Positions 23,082 through 34,130 of a DNA stretch of 64,000 nucleotides are shown one piece after another; positions within the stretch are counted from its first letter, which is position 1, and every line of letters starts with the position of its first letter. Below the pieces are notes generated by a model. It made no database searches. It was given only the letters and a program-made list of their open reading frames with translations, and was not told where the DNA came from. The stretch is from Nemertoderma westbladi (lineage: Eukaryota > Xenacoelomorpha > Nemertodermatida > Nemertodermatidae): positions 1-64,000 of the forward strand of contig JAUCBJ010000002.1 of NCBI GenBank assembly GCA_032718475.1, in the 5' to 3' direction. The position numbers were made by a program, and so were the translations under genes.

Positions 23082-23717
23082 GGATGCATGTGGATGACTT
23101 CTGTTACCTGGGATCATGGATCCGGAAGTCAGGTGAGGACCTTCGAATACGTAAGGGAAAGGCATGGGCAGCCTTGAATAGGCTTTCCAGGATTTGGAAG
23201 TCACCGAGAATTAATCGGAAACTTAAGGTCCGATTATTTAGAGCAGCAGTAGTTCCAGTACTCCTCTATGGGAGTTCATGCTGGGCTCTAACTGCTGAGG
23301 ACACCAAATCTATGGATGGCACATTCACAAGAATGCTACGCCGGGTTCATTGTGTCAAGTACAATGCACACATCTCCAGCCAGACAATATATAACATTGG
23401 AGGTGTATCATTGGTTCCCCCAAGCTTGACACTAGAACAAAAACGCCTCCGCTTTGCAGGACATTGCTTTCGCCGTGAGGACCAGCCAGTGCATAATCTT
23501 GTACTTTGGCAGCCTCATGGAGTGAATAAACATGGTGGACAGCCCATGACTTTCTTGAGATGCATCTTAAAGGACACTGGCCTTGAAGGTGCGGATGATC
23601 TAGCAAATGTCATGGGTGATAGGGAGTTGTGGTGGTGCAATTTTGTCAATAAGCCGGCACAGCATTCTTAAAAATGCAGCTGCAATGCAGCATGCCGATC
23701 CTAGTAGTAGTAGTAAT
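23082..23717 (+). mobile_element. RTE-like LINE, 5'-truncated copy
   Basis: The last ~630 bp of the RTE-like LINE on the plus strand, ending in GCCGATCC(TAG)n. The frame 23084-23671 is open through the RT thumb and C-terminal domain (R-L-R-F-A-G-H-C-F-R-R-E-D) and is the least damaged version of this part in the window. There is no RT catalytic core. Confidence 0.9.
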
Positions 23718-24574
23718 GGTGTATGAATAAACGTTTAGTATATAATTATTTATTACATGATTAATATAGATACTAATACTACTAAACTATTAATATAGAT
23801 TTCTAAATAAATAACTATAATACGATAATGTTCACGAATAATTATGCTTACAATAATTATAAATAGATAAATAAATATAACCGATAGTTAGGTTTGAAGT
23901 GACAAACAAATGCAATATTTAGCTTTAACTAGTAAAAAATATTTAGGAAAAAATGTATTCTATATCCCAACAACAAAGTGGGACGAGCCACGAAGTAAGT
24001 TGAGCATAGACTCTGTTTAATTTGACTTCGGGTAGACTACGCCCCTGCGAATGTGTAAATAAGTAATTGAGTTTAATCGTACACTGTTAATATATCAGAT
24101 ACAAACAGACATAACTTAATATTGGTAAAGCTATCTAAGTCATCTAGTGAGTGGAAAGTAATGTGATGTTTTAATGACAATCTCTGTTTTGCAACGGTAA
24201 AACAATACATGATTTTCGATGTCGGTTCCATTGTAGGAGCACACTAGATGTTCGCGAGGTATTCTACACCAATGGCTGGTCTCGATCCTAATGTTGTGAC
24301 TAGAGAGATGGGAGATGGAGCCTGGTTAAACAGACCATAAACTATCGGGTAGATAAATATTATCATTGAAATATTATCATATAAACTATGTCTCTGAAGC
24401 TCAGCATTTAAGGCAAGGTAAGACCTTAGTTTAGTGTGATATGTTGAGTTTTCGTCAACATCGATTTACTCGCACTTGTAAATTGAGATGCTATGCTAGC
24501 TTAACAAAACATTTTGAAACCACCACGCAATCCACAATTGGCATGACAAGACAAATGCAGCATCCAGCTCCTCC
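23718..24574. other. AT-rich intergenic
   Basis: No gene seen. A short block at ~23975-24010 (GGGACGAGCCACGAAGTAAG) resembles the GGGGCGAGACACGTAGTCGG core of the P repeats, so an old diverged copy may lie here. Confidence 0.45.
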
Positions 24575-25793
24575 AGCTTGTCGACAAAATTGCGCCGCCA
24601 CAACTCCCTATCACCCATGACATTTGCTACGATCATCCGCATCTTCAAGGCCAGTGTCCTTTTAGATGCGTCTCAAGAAAGTCATGGGCTGTCCACCATG
24701 CTTATTATCTCCATGGGGCTGCCAAAGTACAAGATTATGCACTGGCTGGTCCTCACGGCGAAAGCAATGTCCTGCAAAGCGGAGGCGATTTTGTTCTTGT
24801 GGTTCTTTGTGTCAAGCTTGGGGGAACCAATGAGACACCTCCAATGTTATATAGTATCTGGTTGGCGATGTGTGCATTGTACTTGACACAATGAACCCGG
24901 ACGTAGCATTTTTGTGAATGTGCCATCCAGAGATTTGGTGTCCTCAGCAGTTAGAGCAAAGCATGGACTCACCTTGTCACATTGGGGAACCATCTGTGAG
25001 GGTGTTAACTGAGGTTAGTCTAGTAAATTGCCTCAGAATCACCAATGACTTGGTAGGTCGGATGGAACATGAGAGTAGCCTCCAACTCCAGAAACCCTCT
25101 CACCTTCACAATCTGGCCTCCCTGGTGACCCAGTTTTTGGGTCAGAAAGGTCATCAGGAAGGGACTCAGCACTCACTTGTTGGCAGTTTTCTCTCCAGTA
25201 GGGGGTGAGACAGGCAACCTGTCAGGAGATAACTGTAGCCTGCACGGCCAGTTGTGTATGGTAATTCCACTGGCCTCTAGTGGCTGGACCTCTGCATTAT
25301 TGATGTGTTCCATAGTGGTAGTTGGGCTGCTTTTTTGCTGATTCAGCTCTCGTGGCAAATACCACACCATGGTTTACCATTCCACAGGGTGGGTGTCACA
25401 GTGGAGCAGATATGGGGCCCATCACCCATACCTACTCTGATGCACATACCCACCATTGACTATGCAGCTCATCTGCTGGGCCATGCCCTGTACCCCTGCT
25501 GCCATGTTCAGGTTGCAGCGAAGTGCACTCAAAATGGACATCAGAACACTCTACCCCTGACCAGTCATTGGTAGATCACCATCTGTCTGTTCCTTCCATA
25601 TACACATGCAACCGAGTATATGGGTTCTTAATCCAGGACCAAAGGCTTCCCTATCTCAGAATGAAGGGGGTCCTAGGTACAGGACATGATTTGCCCTAGT
25701 AAGAGGGTCTATGCAGCCACATCTGGCACCTCCTTTATGCTGCATGGAGTTGGCAAGTTTCTTGATCAATGACCTAGAATACCTGACCTGACG
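24575..25793 (-). mobile_element. RTE-like LINE, internally deleted (unit C)
   Basis: Collinear with 11120-12326, including the same internal-deletion junction near 24970, but lacking the terminal (TAG)n tail on the left side. It is part of segmental duplication unit C. Small insertions, such as near 24800, separate it from its partner in unit B. Confidence 0.85.
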
Positions 25794-26110
25794 GCCACAT
25801 CATTGCTATTCACCCAATAGTGTTGCCCCAGGAGAGGAGGTTGAAAATTTCTACCAGAATCTACAAGCAGCTACTGATGGAGTGGATGAGAATTCATTCT
25901 TATATTTCCTGTTTGACATTAATGCAAGTCTCGATCGCTCGTCAAATTGCCATTGTTATACAGCGATAGTGGTAACCGAAATTCAGTCCATTTTCAGGTT
26001 TTCATCTCTGGAAATGGATTGTGGACTGAAATGAAATGGACTGGGACACAGTTCTAGAAGAGGTTTGGAAAGCTGTAGACTCATTCTATACCCAATTGTC
26101 TTAAGTCCAA
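25794..26110 (+). mobile_element. RTE-like LINE, inverted fragment (unit C)
   Basis: Matches 12327-12650, in the same head-to-head arrangement with the minus-strand fragment to its left. This confirms that the inversion predates the B/C duplication. Confidence 0.85.
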
Positions 26111-26476
26111 GATAGTTCATATTCTGCTCTCCCCTATCAGACGACACTATCTGACTTTTAGTAAAAAAAATAGGTTTACTTGTAATTTTTCTTATATTCT
26201 TATCAAAAGAGTTCTAAATTAACAGTCCTTGTACTGCAAATGAATGCGATTGGATATATACTTTGAGACGAATTAGTGGTAGTCAATTGAATAACTATGA
26301 GGTCCAACAATAAATATATTATTTATGAAATATTCAAAATTAACAATAAGTAATAAATATTATTTTAAATATATATTTAAAAATTCATCAGATATTTTTG
26401 TGCAATTTTGGAAGATTAGTTTTAAATACAGCAAAATTTATCGTGAAATAAGCAATCAAAATGCTAATAAATTCAC

Positions 26477-27784
26477 CTAACCAACGCGACATCTAAAAGC
26501 AAACACAGCCACCAAAGAGAAAATGAAAGGCAACCCCAACAAACTGAGAAGCGAAGAAGCTGCTGGCAATCCAAAGTAGTCGTTGAGAAAGCCACCAAAA
26601 ATTGGGCCAATAATTATTCCAATTGAATGAGATATTCGTAACATTTGTTGGAGAAGGGATCTTGTGTCGACATTGTCTGGATAGCCACAAACATTGACAG
26701 CCAGTTGCGTTTGCGTTTCCAGTGCAGGGCTTAGGAATAATCCTGAACCAAATCCATAGAGTGCATAACCGGTGATAGAGATGGTAAGATCATGAGGTAA
26801 ACCTAGAAGTTCTGTGGGTCCTATTAGTTGCATTGCTAATGCTACTACCATTATACCGAATACGGTTGGTAAGATAGTCTTCAACTTCTTCATCATTAAA
26901 CTTATTATTATACCTGTGAACAATACAATACTAGGAGCTACCATATATATCCGACCAATATTATACTGGTTCATATTGTAGGAGTGATGAATATAGGCAG
27001 CATTGTTTGTAAGTGTAAAAGATTGAAGTATTGCCCAGTACGTATTCAAATTAAATATAAGTGTAATTGCTGGATTCTTTAGAAGTCCTAGGTAGGTTGG
27101 TCTGATTTCTTTCGAATCACATCTGTCATGAATGTAAGCTGGTGACTCCATCCAGCAGTAAAAGACGATAACCATAAACATTAAACCTGATATTATAAAT
27201 GGGAATTGAAAACCCAAAGCTGCAAAAACTGTTGATCCAAAAACCGCTGCTACCATGCTCCCCAGAGTGATAATAATATTTGCCACACTGGCTAATAAAG
27301 TTCTTTGTGTTGGCCATAATTCCATCAATAGACCAAATGAATACATATAACTGATGTTGAGTCCAACAGCTTCGATGATACGAAGTGAAAAACAAGCAAA
27401 TATATATAATCCATTTCTATTATTAGGAATATATTCCACAAACCCAAATGCTAACTGTGAAACAGCCCCAATAATACCGAATACACCCAAAGAGATGTGA
27501 GTTCCCCAGTTGTTTATAGAATGAGGACAAGTGATGTATATTACAAGTCTTACAGCTGCAAACATAGACAGTAATGCACCAACCAAAGTCTTTGACCAAT
27601 CACGTTCTTCAACAACTATTGGGAAGAAGGTCTCTAATAGATTTTGACACCAACCTGGTGTCATTTGATACACCAACAACATGGCGACTAACAGGTAAAG
27701 TCTCCAGCCTTTTCGATGGTCAGTTTTATTTACATGATCTTTAATCATTGAACTTGAAGTTATGGGAGCCGTTTCGTCTGTCAT
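26477..27784 (-). CDS. MFS transporter, SLC18B1-like, copy C (intact)
   Basis: An uninterrupted 435-codon ORF with the same 12-TM layout as A and B. The N-terminal tail is B-like (MIKDHVNKTDHRKG). Within TM1-2 it has C-Q-N-L-L where the other copies have C-H-N-L-L, and it keeps F-L-S-P near residue 351 as in A. The mixture of A-like and B-like states along the protein hints at gene conversion among paralogues. Upstream, the conserved flank and AT-rich promoter-like block are intact. Transport function is inferred from fold and family only. Confidence 0.85.
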   Translation of the reverse strand: MTDETAPITSSSMIKDHVNKTDHRKGWRLYLLVAMLLVYQMTPGWCQNLLETFFPIVVEERDWSKTLVGALLSMFAAVRLVIYITCPHSINNWGTHISLGVFGIIGAVSQLAFGFVEYIPNNRNGLYIFACFSLRIIEAVGLNISYMYSFGLLMELWPTQRTLLASVANIIITLGSMVAAVFGSTVFAALGFQFPFIISGLMFMVIVFYCWMESPAYIHDRCDSKEIRPTYLGLLKNPAITLIFNLNTYWAILQSFTLTNNAAYIHHSYNMNQYNIGRIYMVAPSIVLFTGIIISLMMKKLKTILPTVFGIMVVALAMQLIGPTELLGLPHDLTISITGYALYGFGSGLFLSPALETQTQLAVNVCGYPDNVDTRSLLQQMLRISHSIGIIIGPIFGGFLNDYFGLPAASSLLSLLGLPFIFSLVAVFAFRCRVG

Positions 27785-28247
27785 CCTCTATATTCAATTC
27801 AACCCAGTGTACGAATAGGCAAGATTGACAAAACAAAAATGTTATGGACACCATACACATTAACTCAGTTATAGATAAGTATGGATGGAAATAAAATTTT
27901 GGATTGACATATATAGCAGTATATATAGTGTCGGGTGTTCCCTAATGATTGCCCCCCCACCCCCCTCCCTCTGATCAGCCAAAACTGCCAGACATGCACC
28001 TTAGTTTAATATATCGTTCGAAAGATAATTTAATTCTGAGCTTGCATGCAAAAATGTAGGGTCCATTACAAAAGTATAACAATTGTATAGGCTGTTCTTT
28101 AAACCTATCTTACTTTTCAATATTTTTGATTTAATCACAATGTATAAACAGTTATTACTGCCTGACTTTTGCTGTATTGCAATTTATTACAGTATTCAGT
28201 TACCGGTATTAGTGTTTCTTTGGTAATTTTCCTGAATTTACTGAATT
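27785..28247 (-). promoter_or_regulatory. Conserved 5' flank of MFS copy C
   Basis: Aligns with the flanks of B and E over ~460 bp, and with that of A over the ~150 bp nearest the ATG. A TATATA stretch lies near 27910-27925. Confidence 0.5.
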
Positions 28248-28321
28248 TTACTCAGGTCAGGTCAGGTATTCTAGGTCATTGATCAAGAAAACTTGCCACC
28301 TCCATGCAGTATAAAGGAGGT
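28248..28321 (+). mobile_element. Remnant of RTE-like LINE 5' end
   Basis: About 73 bp matching the first bases of the fuller copy (from CAGGTCAGGTCAGG to ATAAAGGAGG), then an abrupt switch to R1 sequence. Position and orientation correspond exactly to the LINE at 14779 in unit B. Unit C may therefore once have had the same insertion and lost all but its 5' tip. Confidence 0.75.
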
Positions 28322-29789
28322 TCTGGTTTCGATGGATTATATACGAGTTGAACCAGGCATATCAAACTTGTATTTTTCGGTGCTGTGTGCAAAATTTGGT
28401 GCCAGCACGAAATTTTGAAAATCCATTCAATAGTTGAATTGATTGGTTTAAGGGTGTTCTGAATTCAATGGAATATAGAATACCTAATTTTGAAACCCGT
28501 CAAATATATCAATTGATTGTGTCACCATGTTTCATGCGTTATATGTGTTTGTACTGTACGGGTTGTACACTACTGTAATTGTACATACTTGAAATTTTGG
28601 TGCTGCAAAATATCCAGCACAGTAAATTTTTTCGCAATTTTTTTTCCATCTCATTCAGACTAGTAAAATTTTCGTACAAACAAAATATAAAGACATTTTC
28701 GTTAAAACTTGTAGATGGGGATAGAAATTACTGATACATATTACATAATATAATTTGCTAAATTTTTATACTAAACATAATTATTAATGTTGTATACTAA
28801 TTTAGCTTAAGATTTATTCAAATTATCATTACAATATTATTATGCATATTTTGTTCTCTTACGAGAACAAAGTGTGGACTACATTGTATGTAATTTAGCA
28901 ATATTCAATAAGTTTGCGCAAATGTGTGCCCTAACAGCTGTTTACTTTAACAAACATGAGTTGCCCTTGTATATTTTGGTTGTGTATTAATTAACAAACA
29001 TGAGTTGCCCTTGTATATTTTGGTTGTGTATTAATTAACAAACATGAGTTGCCCTTGTATATTTTGGTTGTGTATTAATTAACAAACATGAGTTGCCCTT
29101 GTATATTTTGGTTGTGTATTAATTAACAAACATGAGTTGCCCTTGTATATTTTGGTTGTGTATTAATTAACAAACATGAGTTGCCCTTGTATATTTTGGT
29201 TGTGTATTAATTAACAAACATGAGTTGCCCTTGTATATTTTGGTTGTGTATTAATTAAAGTTATATATTATTATTTCTTTATTACAAAATGAATCAAAAG
29301 ACATTAGTGAAGAAATAGGCTAAATCAATTTGTTTTACAAAACATTTTCGATTCAAACAAGAAATCCGATGCAAAAGACGATGGGAAGGAACACAACAAT
29401 AAAACTATGCATCTGCCGGACTATATGTATGATGTATGTATGTTATTTATATGTAAGTATAATATTTAATGATGTATACAGTAATATTTTCATATCGGAT
29501 CTCATATTTATTAATAATGTTGTTTTCCATATGGTCTATCTTACGTTTTGGCATCAGTAATTAGATAATTGTAGAACAGTAACAACCATATGCTATGAAT
29601 AATTTTAAAGATACAATTTATTCCATAAACTGATTTGTACAAAAGGATAATAATTGTACAAATGATATATTTCTTCAATAATAATAAAAATAAATAAACC
29701 AGCTTTGTTATTATATTAACAAAATAGTAAGAAGTAATTAATGCACTACCTGAACAATTATTCCAAAATGTTCACATTGCAGGTACTTT
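28322..29789 (+). repeat. R1 repeat, copy near C
   Basis: The longest R1 copy, collinear with 61563-62869. It contains seven 44-bp VNTR units and runs directly into a P repeat. No protein-coding content is recognised. Confidence 0.85.
28949..29256 (+). repeat. 44-bp VNTR, seven copies
   Basis: Exact 44-bp units start at 28949, 28993, 29037, 29081, 29125, 29169 and 29213. The R1 copies near B and E have only two units each. Each unit contains an ATG-to-TAA mini-frame of 12 codons (MSCPCIFWLCIN); I regard it as chance. Confidence 0.97.
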
Positions 29790-30545
29790 CCGCCATTGCA
29801 TTAGTAACTTTTACAACATTGCGCATTTGCTACACATTTGTGGGGCGAGACACGTAGTCGGCGAGCCTTGGCATACGGTTCATATTGGGCAAATTAGCGC
29901 ATATCTGCCCGTCCGTCCGTCTGTCTGTCTGTCTGGTAAATGTTTGAACACGAATTTCTCGGCATCGCTGTTTTAGAATTGATCCAAACTTAGTAGGGAA
30001 GTTTAGAGGGAAATTTTAGAAAATGTGTATTCTTGTATATGTTTTACACTTTATAGCAATTGATAAAAAACCAAGAAGAACTCATAGAGCACACCTATAT
30101 ATAACTGTATAAAGTGAAACTTGGTCAAAGATGTGACAGTCTGTCAGTCGGCACCGGTAGTTTCAGTCTTTTGATTAAAACCGCAAATTAGTCGGGCAAT
30201 CACAAATTAAATTAGTACACAAATGGAAAAAATGAGAAAGCATGTCACCGGGGGTTGAACCAGCACTTTGCTTACGTTTCGGCCTATCAGGCCTCATCAC
30301 CAGTGCATTGAAAAGGCTGTCTTAAATTGCATACATCCATCTCTAACAGCGGACCAAACTGCCTCAATCATGTTAGGGTGAAATAGGGGAAAGTGGCGGA
30401 ACTTGTTAGCGATAGTGATGAGCCCTTATAGGCCGTAACGTACATATAGCGCTGGTCCAACCCCCGGTGACGGACGTCCTTTCTCTTTTTTTCCATTTCT
30501 GAACAAAACCGTTACATTACATCATTAATTATTACAGTTGCAGTA
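29790..30545. repeat. P repeat, copy 1
   Basis: Matches 32050-32815 and 62873-63745. Layout: CCGCCATTGCATTAGTAAC block, GGGGCGAGACACGTAGTCGG, a (GTCC/GTCT)n tetranucleotide run at ~29910-29935, then ~280 bp of AT-rich sequence. It ends with a long imperfect inverted repeat with arms 30221-30300 and 30415-30498. No protein-coding content. The combination with the R1 VNTR resembles non-autonomous Helentron-type (pearl-like) elements, but termini were not established. Confidence 0.75.
30221..30498. repeat. Long inverted repeat in P, hammerhead-like
   Basis: Two ~80-bp arms are imperfect reverse complements around a ~115-bp loop. Each arm's inner end reads GTGATGA, then a short GC stem, then GAAAC. 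In this copy the right arm has GTAAC instead. This follows the hammerhead ribozyme order of core, stem II and GAAA, but with G in place of the essential C of CTGATGA. Confidence 0.7.
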
Positions 30546-30563
30546 ACAGCTCAACTCCAATTT

Positions 30564-30897
30564 ATTAGGAGCCCGCTTGACAGCGGGATACTTACTGTAA
30601 GAATCTCAGGGATACTTTCTGTAAAAATCTCAGGATACATTACACTGACTGACTGACTGACATACTGACTGATAATTATCTAGGTTAAGGCACTTCCTGC
30701 CTGGCGATTTTGATGAAATATTGCAAGTACATTAGGAGCCCGCTTGACAGCGGGATACTTACTGTAAGAATCTCAGGGATACTTTCTGTAAAAATCTCAG
30801 GATATATTACACTGACTGACTGACTGACATACTGACTGATAATTATCTAGGTTAAGGCACTTCCTGCCTGGCGATTTTGATGAAATATTGCAAGTAC
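30564..30897. repeat. Two-copy 167-bp tandem repeat
   Basis: A unit beginning ATTAGGAGCCCGCTTGACAG at 30564 repeats at 30731, nearly identical. Each contains a (CTGA)n run and TTAAGGCACTTCCTGCCTGG. Confidence 0.95.
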
Positions 30898-31780
30898 ATT
30901 GCTTTGGTGGTTCATAATCGCGTTACAAAATTTCAGATCGATTCTATGTGTGGTATTCAATATATTTAGTTTTTTGACATTGTTTTGTCGCGAAATTAAA
31001 AGCAATGGTAAAATAACAGCTGGTGTTCATGATGAAATATGGCTTAATATGTTATACACAGTCATAGAAAAACGTGTTGGTTGCCAAGTTTTACTAGTAG
31101 GCTATAAGGAAAGGCAATGTTTACTCACACATAAGCTGTTGGTTTCTAATGTATTACCCCATAAGCTGATTGCTCTCCCAGTGCTTCCTAAGGGTATATC
31201 TACAATAAGGTTACTCACTCTGCTATGTTAGGGGGTGGATCAGGAGAATTAATTTTAGTTACACAAAGCAGTGTGTTGTGTCCTATTGCAGTCGATACTC
31301 ACTGTGGATTGCAAAATGTTTTATAGTTGACCTACACTATAATACAGTAGTTGCATGTATTTAAGGAGCCCGCTCTGGCCTACCGCCTACGGAGTACCTA
31401 TATTACATATTCACATAGAATTCACTGGGAAGAGATATTCCGCTTGACGACGGGGTAATTAATACCTATAGAAGGAAACTAAATTTGTTATTTGGCTCTA
31501 TTCGTTGTTATTTATCTGGTTGTGCATCATGGGGATTTTTTATAAATATTCGGTAATCGCATCTTATATCTTGTAAACGTTCTTGATAATGAAATTATTT
31601 GCTTCATATTATATTTTTGTTAGTGGTAGCTAAGTTGCATTTTTTATTATGTGGGGCGAGCCACAAAGTCAGCTAGCCTCACGCCTTGCAGTTTAGACAA
31701 TTTTAGTTTACTTTCTGCTGACTGACATAGTTCTTTGTAATAGTCTTGGCTAGGATTTTTCCCCCGGGCTCCTTCCAGCC
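30898..31780. other. Unassigned; possible inverted ends
   Basis: The open frame at 30899-31231 has no recognised domain. AAGGAGCCCG at ~31361 and CGGGCTCCTT at ~31766 are inverted relative to each other, and AGGAGCCCGC also starts the 167-bp repeat to the left. A block GGGGCGAGCCACAAAGTCAG at ~31652 echoes the P repeat core. This may be a small non-autonomous element, but I cannot define it. Confidence 0.4.
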
Positions 31781-31794
31781 AGCTTGCTGGCTTT

Positions 31795-32040
31795 CTAGTT
31801 TAATTAATGTTTAATATTTTAGTGTATAAGAAAACTAAATACTTACATACATAGTAAATATAAACATATATTATTGTAGTCCAGTCAGAATAATTCGATA
31901 AAGGATCAACCTCGGACAAATTGCAACAGAAATTAATTTAATATAAGCTTCTACCCTTGCGACCTTGCTCGACTGAATTCCCTTGATCACCTGACCACTG
32001 GCTGCTAACTTGATGTTCTTCGCTAAAACTAATCAATGCG
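31795..32040. repeat. Q repeat, copy 1
   Basis: Matches 32816-33063 and 63746-64000. It begins TTTAATTAATGTTTAATA and ends AAACTAATCAATGCGCAGTT. It is always adjacent to a P repeat. Confidence 0.9.
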
Positions 32041-32049
32041 CAGTTGCGC

Positions 32050-32815
32050 AGTTCCGCCATTGCATTAGTAACTTTTACAACATTGCGCATTTGCTACACA
32101 TTTGTGGGGCGAGACACGTAGTCGGCGAGCCTTGGCATACGGTTCATATTGGGCAAATCAGCGCATATCTGCCCGTCCGTCCGTCTGTCTGTCTGTCTGT
32201 CTGTCTGTCTGGTAAATGTTTGAACACGAATTTCTCGGCATCGCTGTTTTAGAATTGATCCAAACTTAGTAGGGAAGTTTAGAGGGAAATTTTAGAAAAT
32301 GTGTATTCTTGTATATGTTTTACAGTTTATAGCAATTGATAAAAAACCAATCATAGAGCACACCTATATATAACTGTATAAAGTGAAACTTGGTTAAAGA
32401 TGTTAAGTCGGTAGTTTCAGTCTTTTGATTAAAACCGCAAATTAGTCGGGCAATCACAAATTAAATTAGTACACAAATGGACAAAATGAGAAAGCATGTC
32501 ACCGAGGGTTCAACCAGCACTTTGCTTACGTTTCGGCCTATCAGGCCTCATCACCAGTGCATTGAAAAGGCAGTCTTATATTGCATACATCCTATCTCTA
32601 ACAGCGGACCAAACGGCCTCAAGCATGTTAGGGTGAAATAGGGGAAAGTGGCGGAACTTGTTAGCGATAGTGATGAGCCCTTATAGGCCGAAACGTACAT
32701 ATAGCGCTGGTCCAACCCAGGTGACGTCCTTTCTCATTTTTCCCATTGCTGAACAAAACCATAATATTACACCATTATTAATTACAGTTGCAGTAACAGC
32801 TCAACTCCAATATAT
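32050..32815. repeat. P repeat, copy 2
   Basis: Same layout as copy 1, with a longer tetranucleotide run at ~32171-32211 and inverted-repeat arms at about 32475-32554 and 32670-32749. Here both inner motifs read GAAAC. Confidence 0.85.
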
Positions 32816-33063
32816 TTAATTAATGTTTAATATTTTAGTGTATAAGAAAATTAAATACTTACATACATACTGTAGTAAATATAAACATATATTATTGTAG
32901 TCCAGTCAGAATAATTCGATAAAGGATCAACCTCGGACAAATTGCAATATAAATTAATTTAATATAAGCTTCTACCCTCGCGACCTTGCTCGACTGAATT
33001 CCCTTGATCAACTGACCACTGGCTGCTGACTTGATGTTCTTCGCTAAAACTAATCAATGCGCT
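32816..33063. repeat. Q repeat, copy 2
   Basis: Nearly identical to 31795-32040. It breaks off after AATCAATGCGC, where retroelement-derived coding sequence begins. Confidence 0.9.
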
Positions 33064-33089
33064 GTTTAGAATTGCCATCGCCATTCGCC

Positions 33090-33600
33090 TTGGAGAAAAG
33101 GTGGTAGACCTGCACCTGCAACTTTTGGGGCAGTCCGGTAGCTTCCAGTGGTCTACATGGATGAGCACAGGCCAGTTCCCTCGCCACACCATGGTTAATG
33201 ATAATGTGAGGCGGGCATCAGTCAGCTGTGGGGTTACCTCCATTCTAGAACCATCAGGACTCTGCGGCAACGATGGAAAGCGTGTAGACAGGGTGACACT
33301 CATGCCTTGGTCCCAGAGTCGAACGCTAACATGTGATGCTACAGTGGTTGACCCCCTTGTCACCGCCAACAGACCCTAATTGCATGCGATTGTGCTGCAG
33401 ATGGAGCCGAGCAGAGGAAGAACATTGCATTAGAGACCTTTGGCACGCCCCGGTCCAGTGAAGTCCTCCTTCCTCCAGGAAAACGGGTCCTGGTCTCCAC
33501 ACCGTGACACATGAGCCGCGCTCCCACAGGTTCCTACTACAGCGCATCGTCATGGCCATTCTGGTGGGGAACGCGGAGTCTGTCCTGGTGACTGCCGACC
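33090..33600 (+). pseudogene. Retroelement protein C-terminal fragment
   Basis: The plus-strand frame 33101-33379 matches a C-terminal domain found after reverse transcriptases in many invertebrate retroelement proteins: R-H-x-M-V-N-D, L-E-P-S-G-L, D-G-K-R and D-A-T-x-V-D-P-L in order. After a stop at 33379, further pieces of the same region (A-I-L-V-G-N-A-E-S-V) can be read near 33545-33590 in a shifted frame. The block is GC-richer than its flanks and lies isolated between the Q repeat and AT-rich DNA. The antisense frame 32959-33369 is a shadow. Confidence 0.6.
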
Positions 33601-34130
33601 CATCCCCAGGTAGACTCTTTGGGGATTAGTCTCTTGTAGACTCTTGTATGTATGTTTCTATGTTGACAGTGATTGTGACAGTGTATATTTTATAAACATG
33701 TATGATTTAGATTAAAAAATTTCCCCTTAACCTAATATACATATGATTTAATATTTCTAGGTCCAAATGTAATGCTTATAGATATTTCCAAAATCGGCCA
33801 CAATCGGATTGTTGGAACTTGGTTAAAAGCCTATTTCAACAAAGCAACATTAAGTCATATATAAATCACCACTTTCCAATGTTCATACGGAATTCTAACT
33901 TAGAACTACCCCACCCAAATCACTACCTATCGGGGAATTCGATTGGGTATTTCTATTGAAACCCAGTTACTAAGGCAACTGTGAGAAATACATGTCAAAC
34001 TTAGCTGTAGAGTAAATTTAAGTAATTTAGGAAACCAATCCTATTAAGTGCCCTATATGTTGCAAAATGAGGTAACATTGGATTATAATAATATCTATAA
34101 GAACAATTTATTTTTTGCAGTTGCAGTGAA
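33601..34130. other. AT-rich spacer
   Basis: No gene or known repeat recognised before the LINE coding region that starts near 34131. Confidence 0.5.

Larger units (their letters stand above)
24575..28250. repeat. Segmental duplication unit C
   Basis: Collinear with unit B (11120-14782) throughout: composite LINE, spacer, MFS copy C and upstream flank. Differences are scattered substitutions and short indels. The block is followed by a 73-bp remnant of the RTE-like LINE 5' end, where unit B holds the nearly full-length LINE. Confidence 0.9.

Noticed and set aside
28949-29256. 12-codon mini-frames in each 44-bp VNTR unit
   Set aside because: Too short, and expected by repetition of one chance ATG-TAA interval; the composition is not protein-like.
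32959-33369. 136-codon minus-strand frame
   Set aside because: The opposite strand matches a known retroelement C-terminal domain; this is its shadow and runs into the Q repeat.
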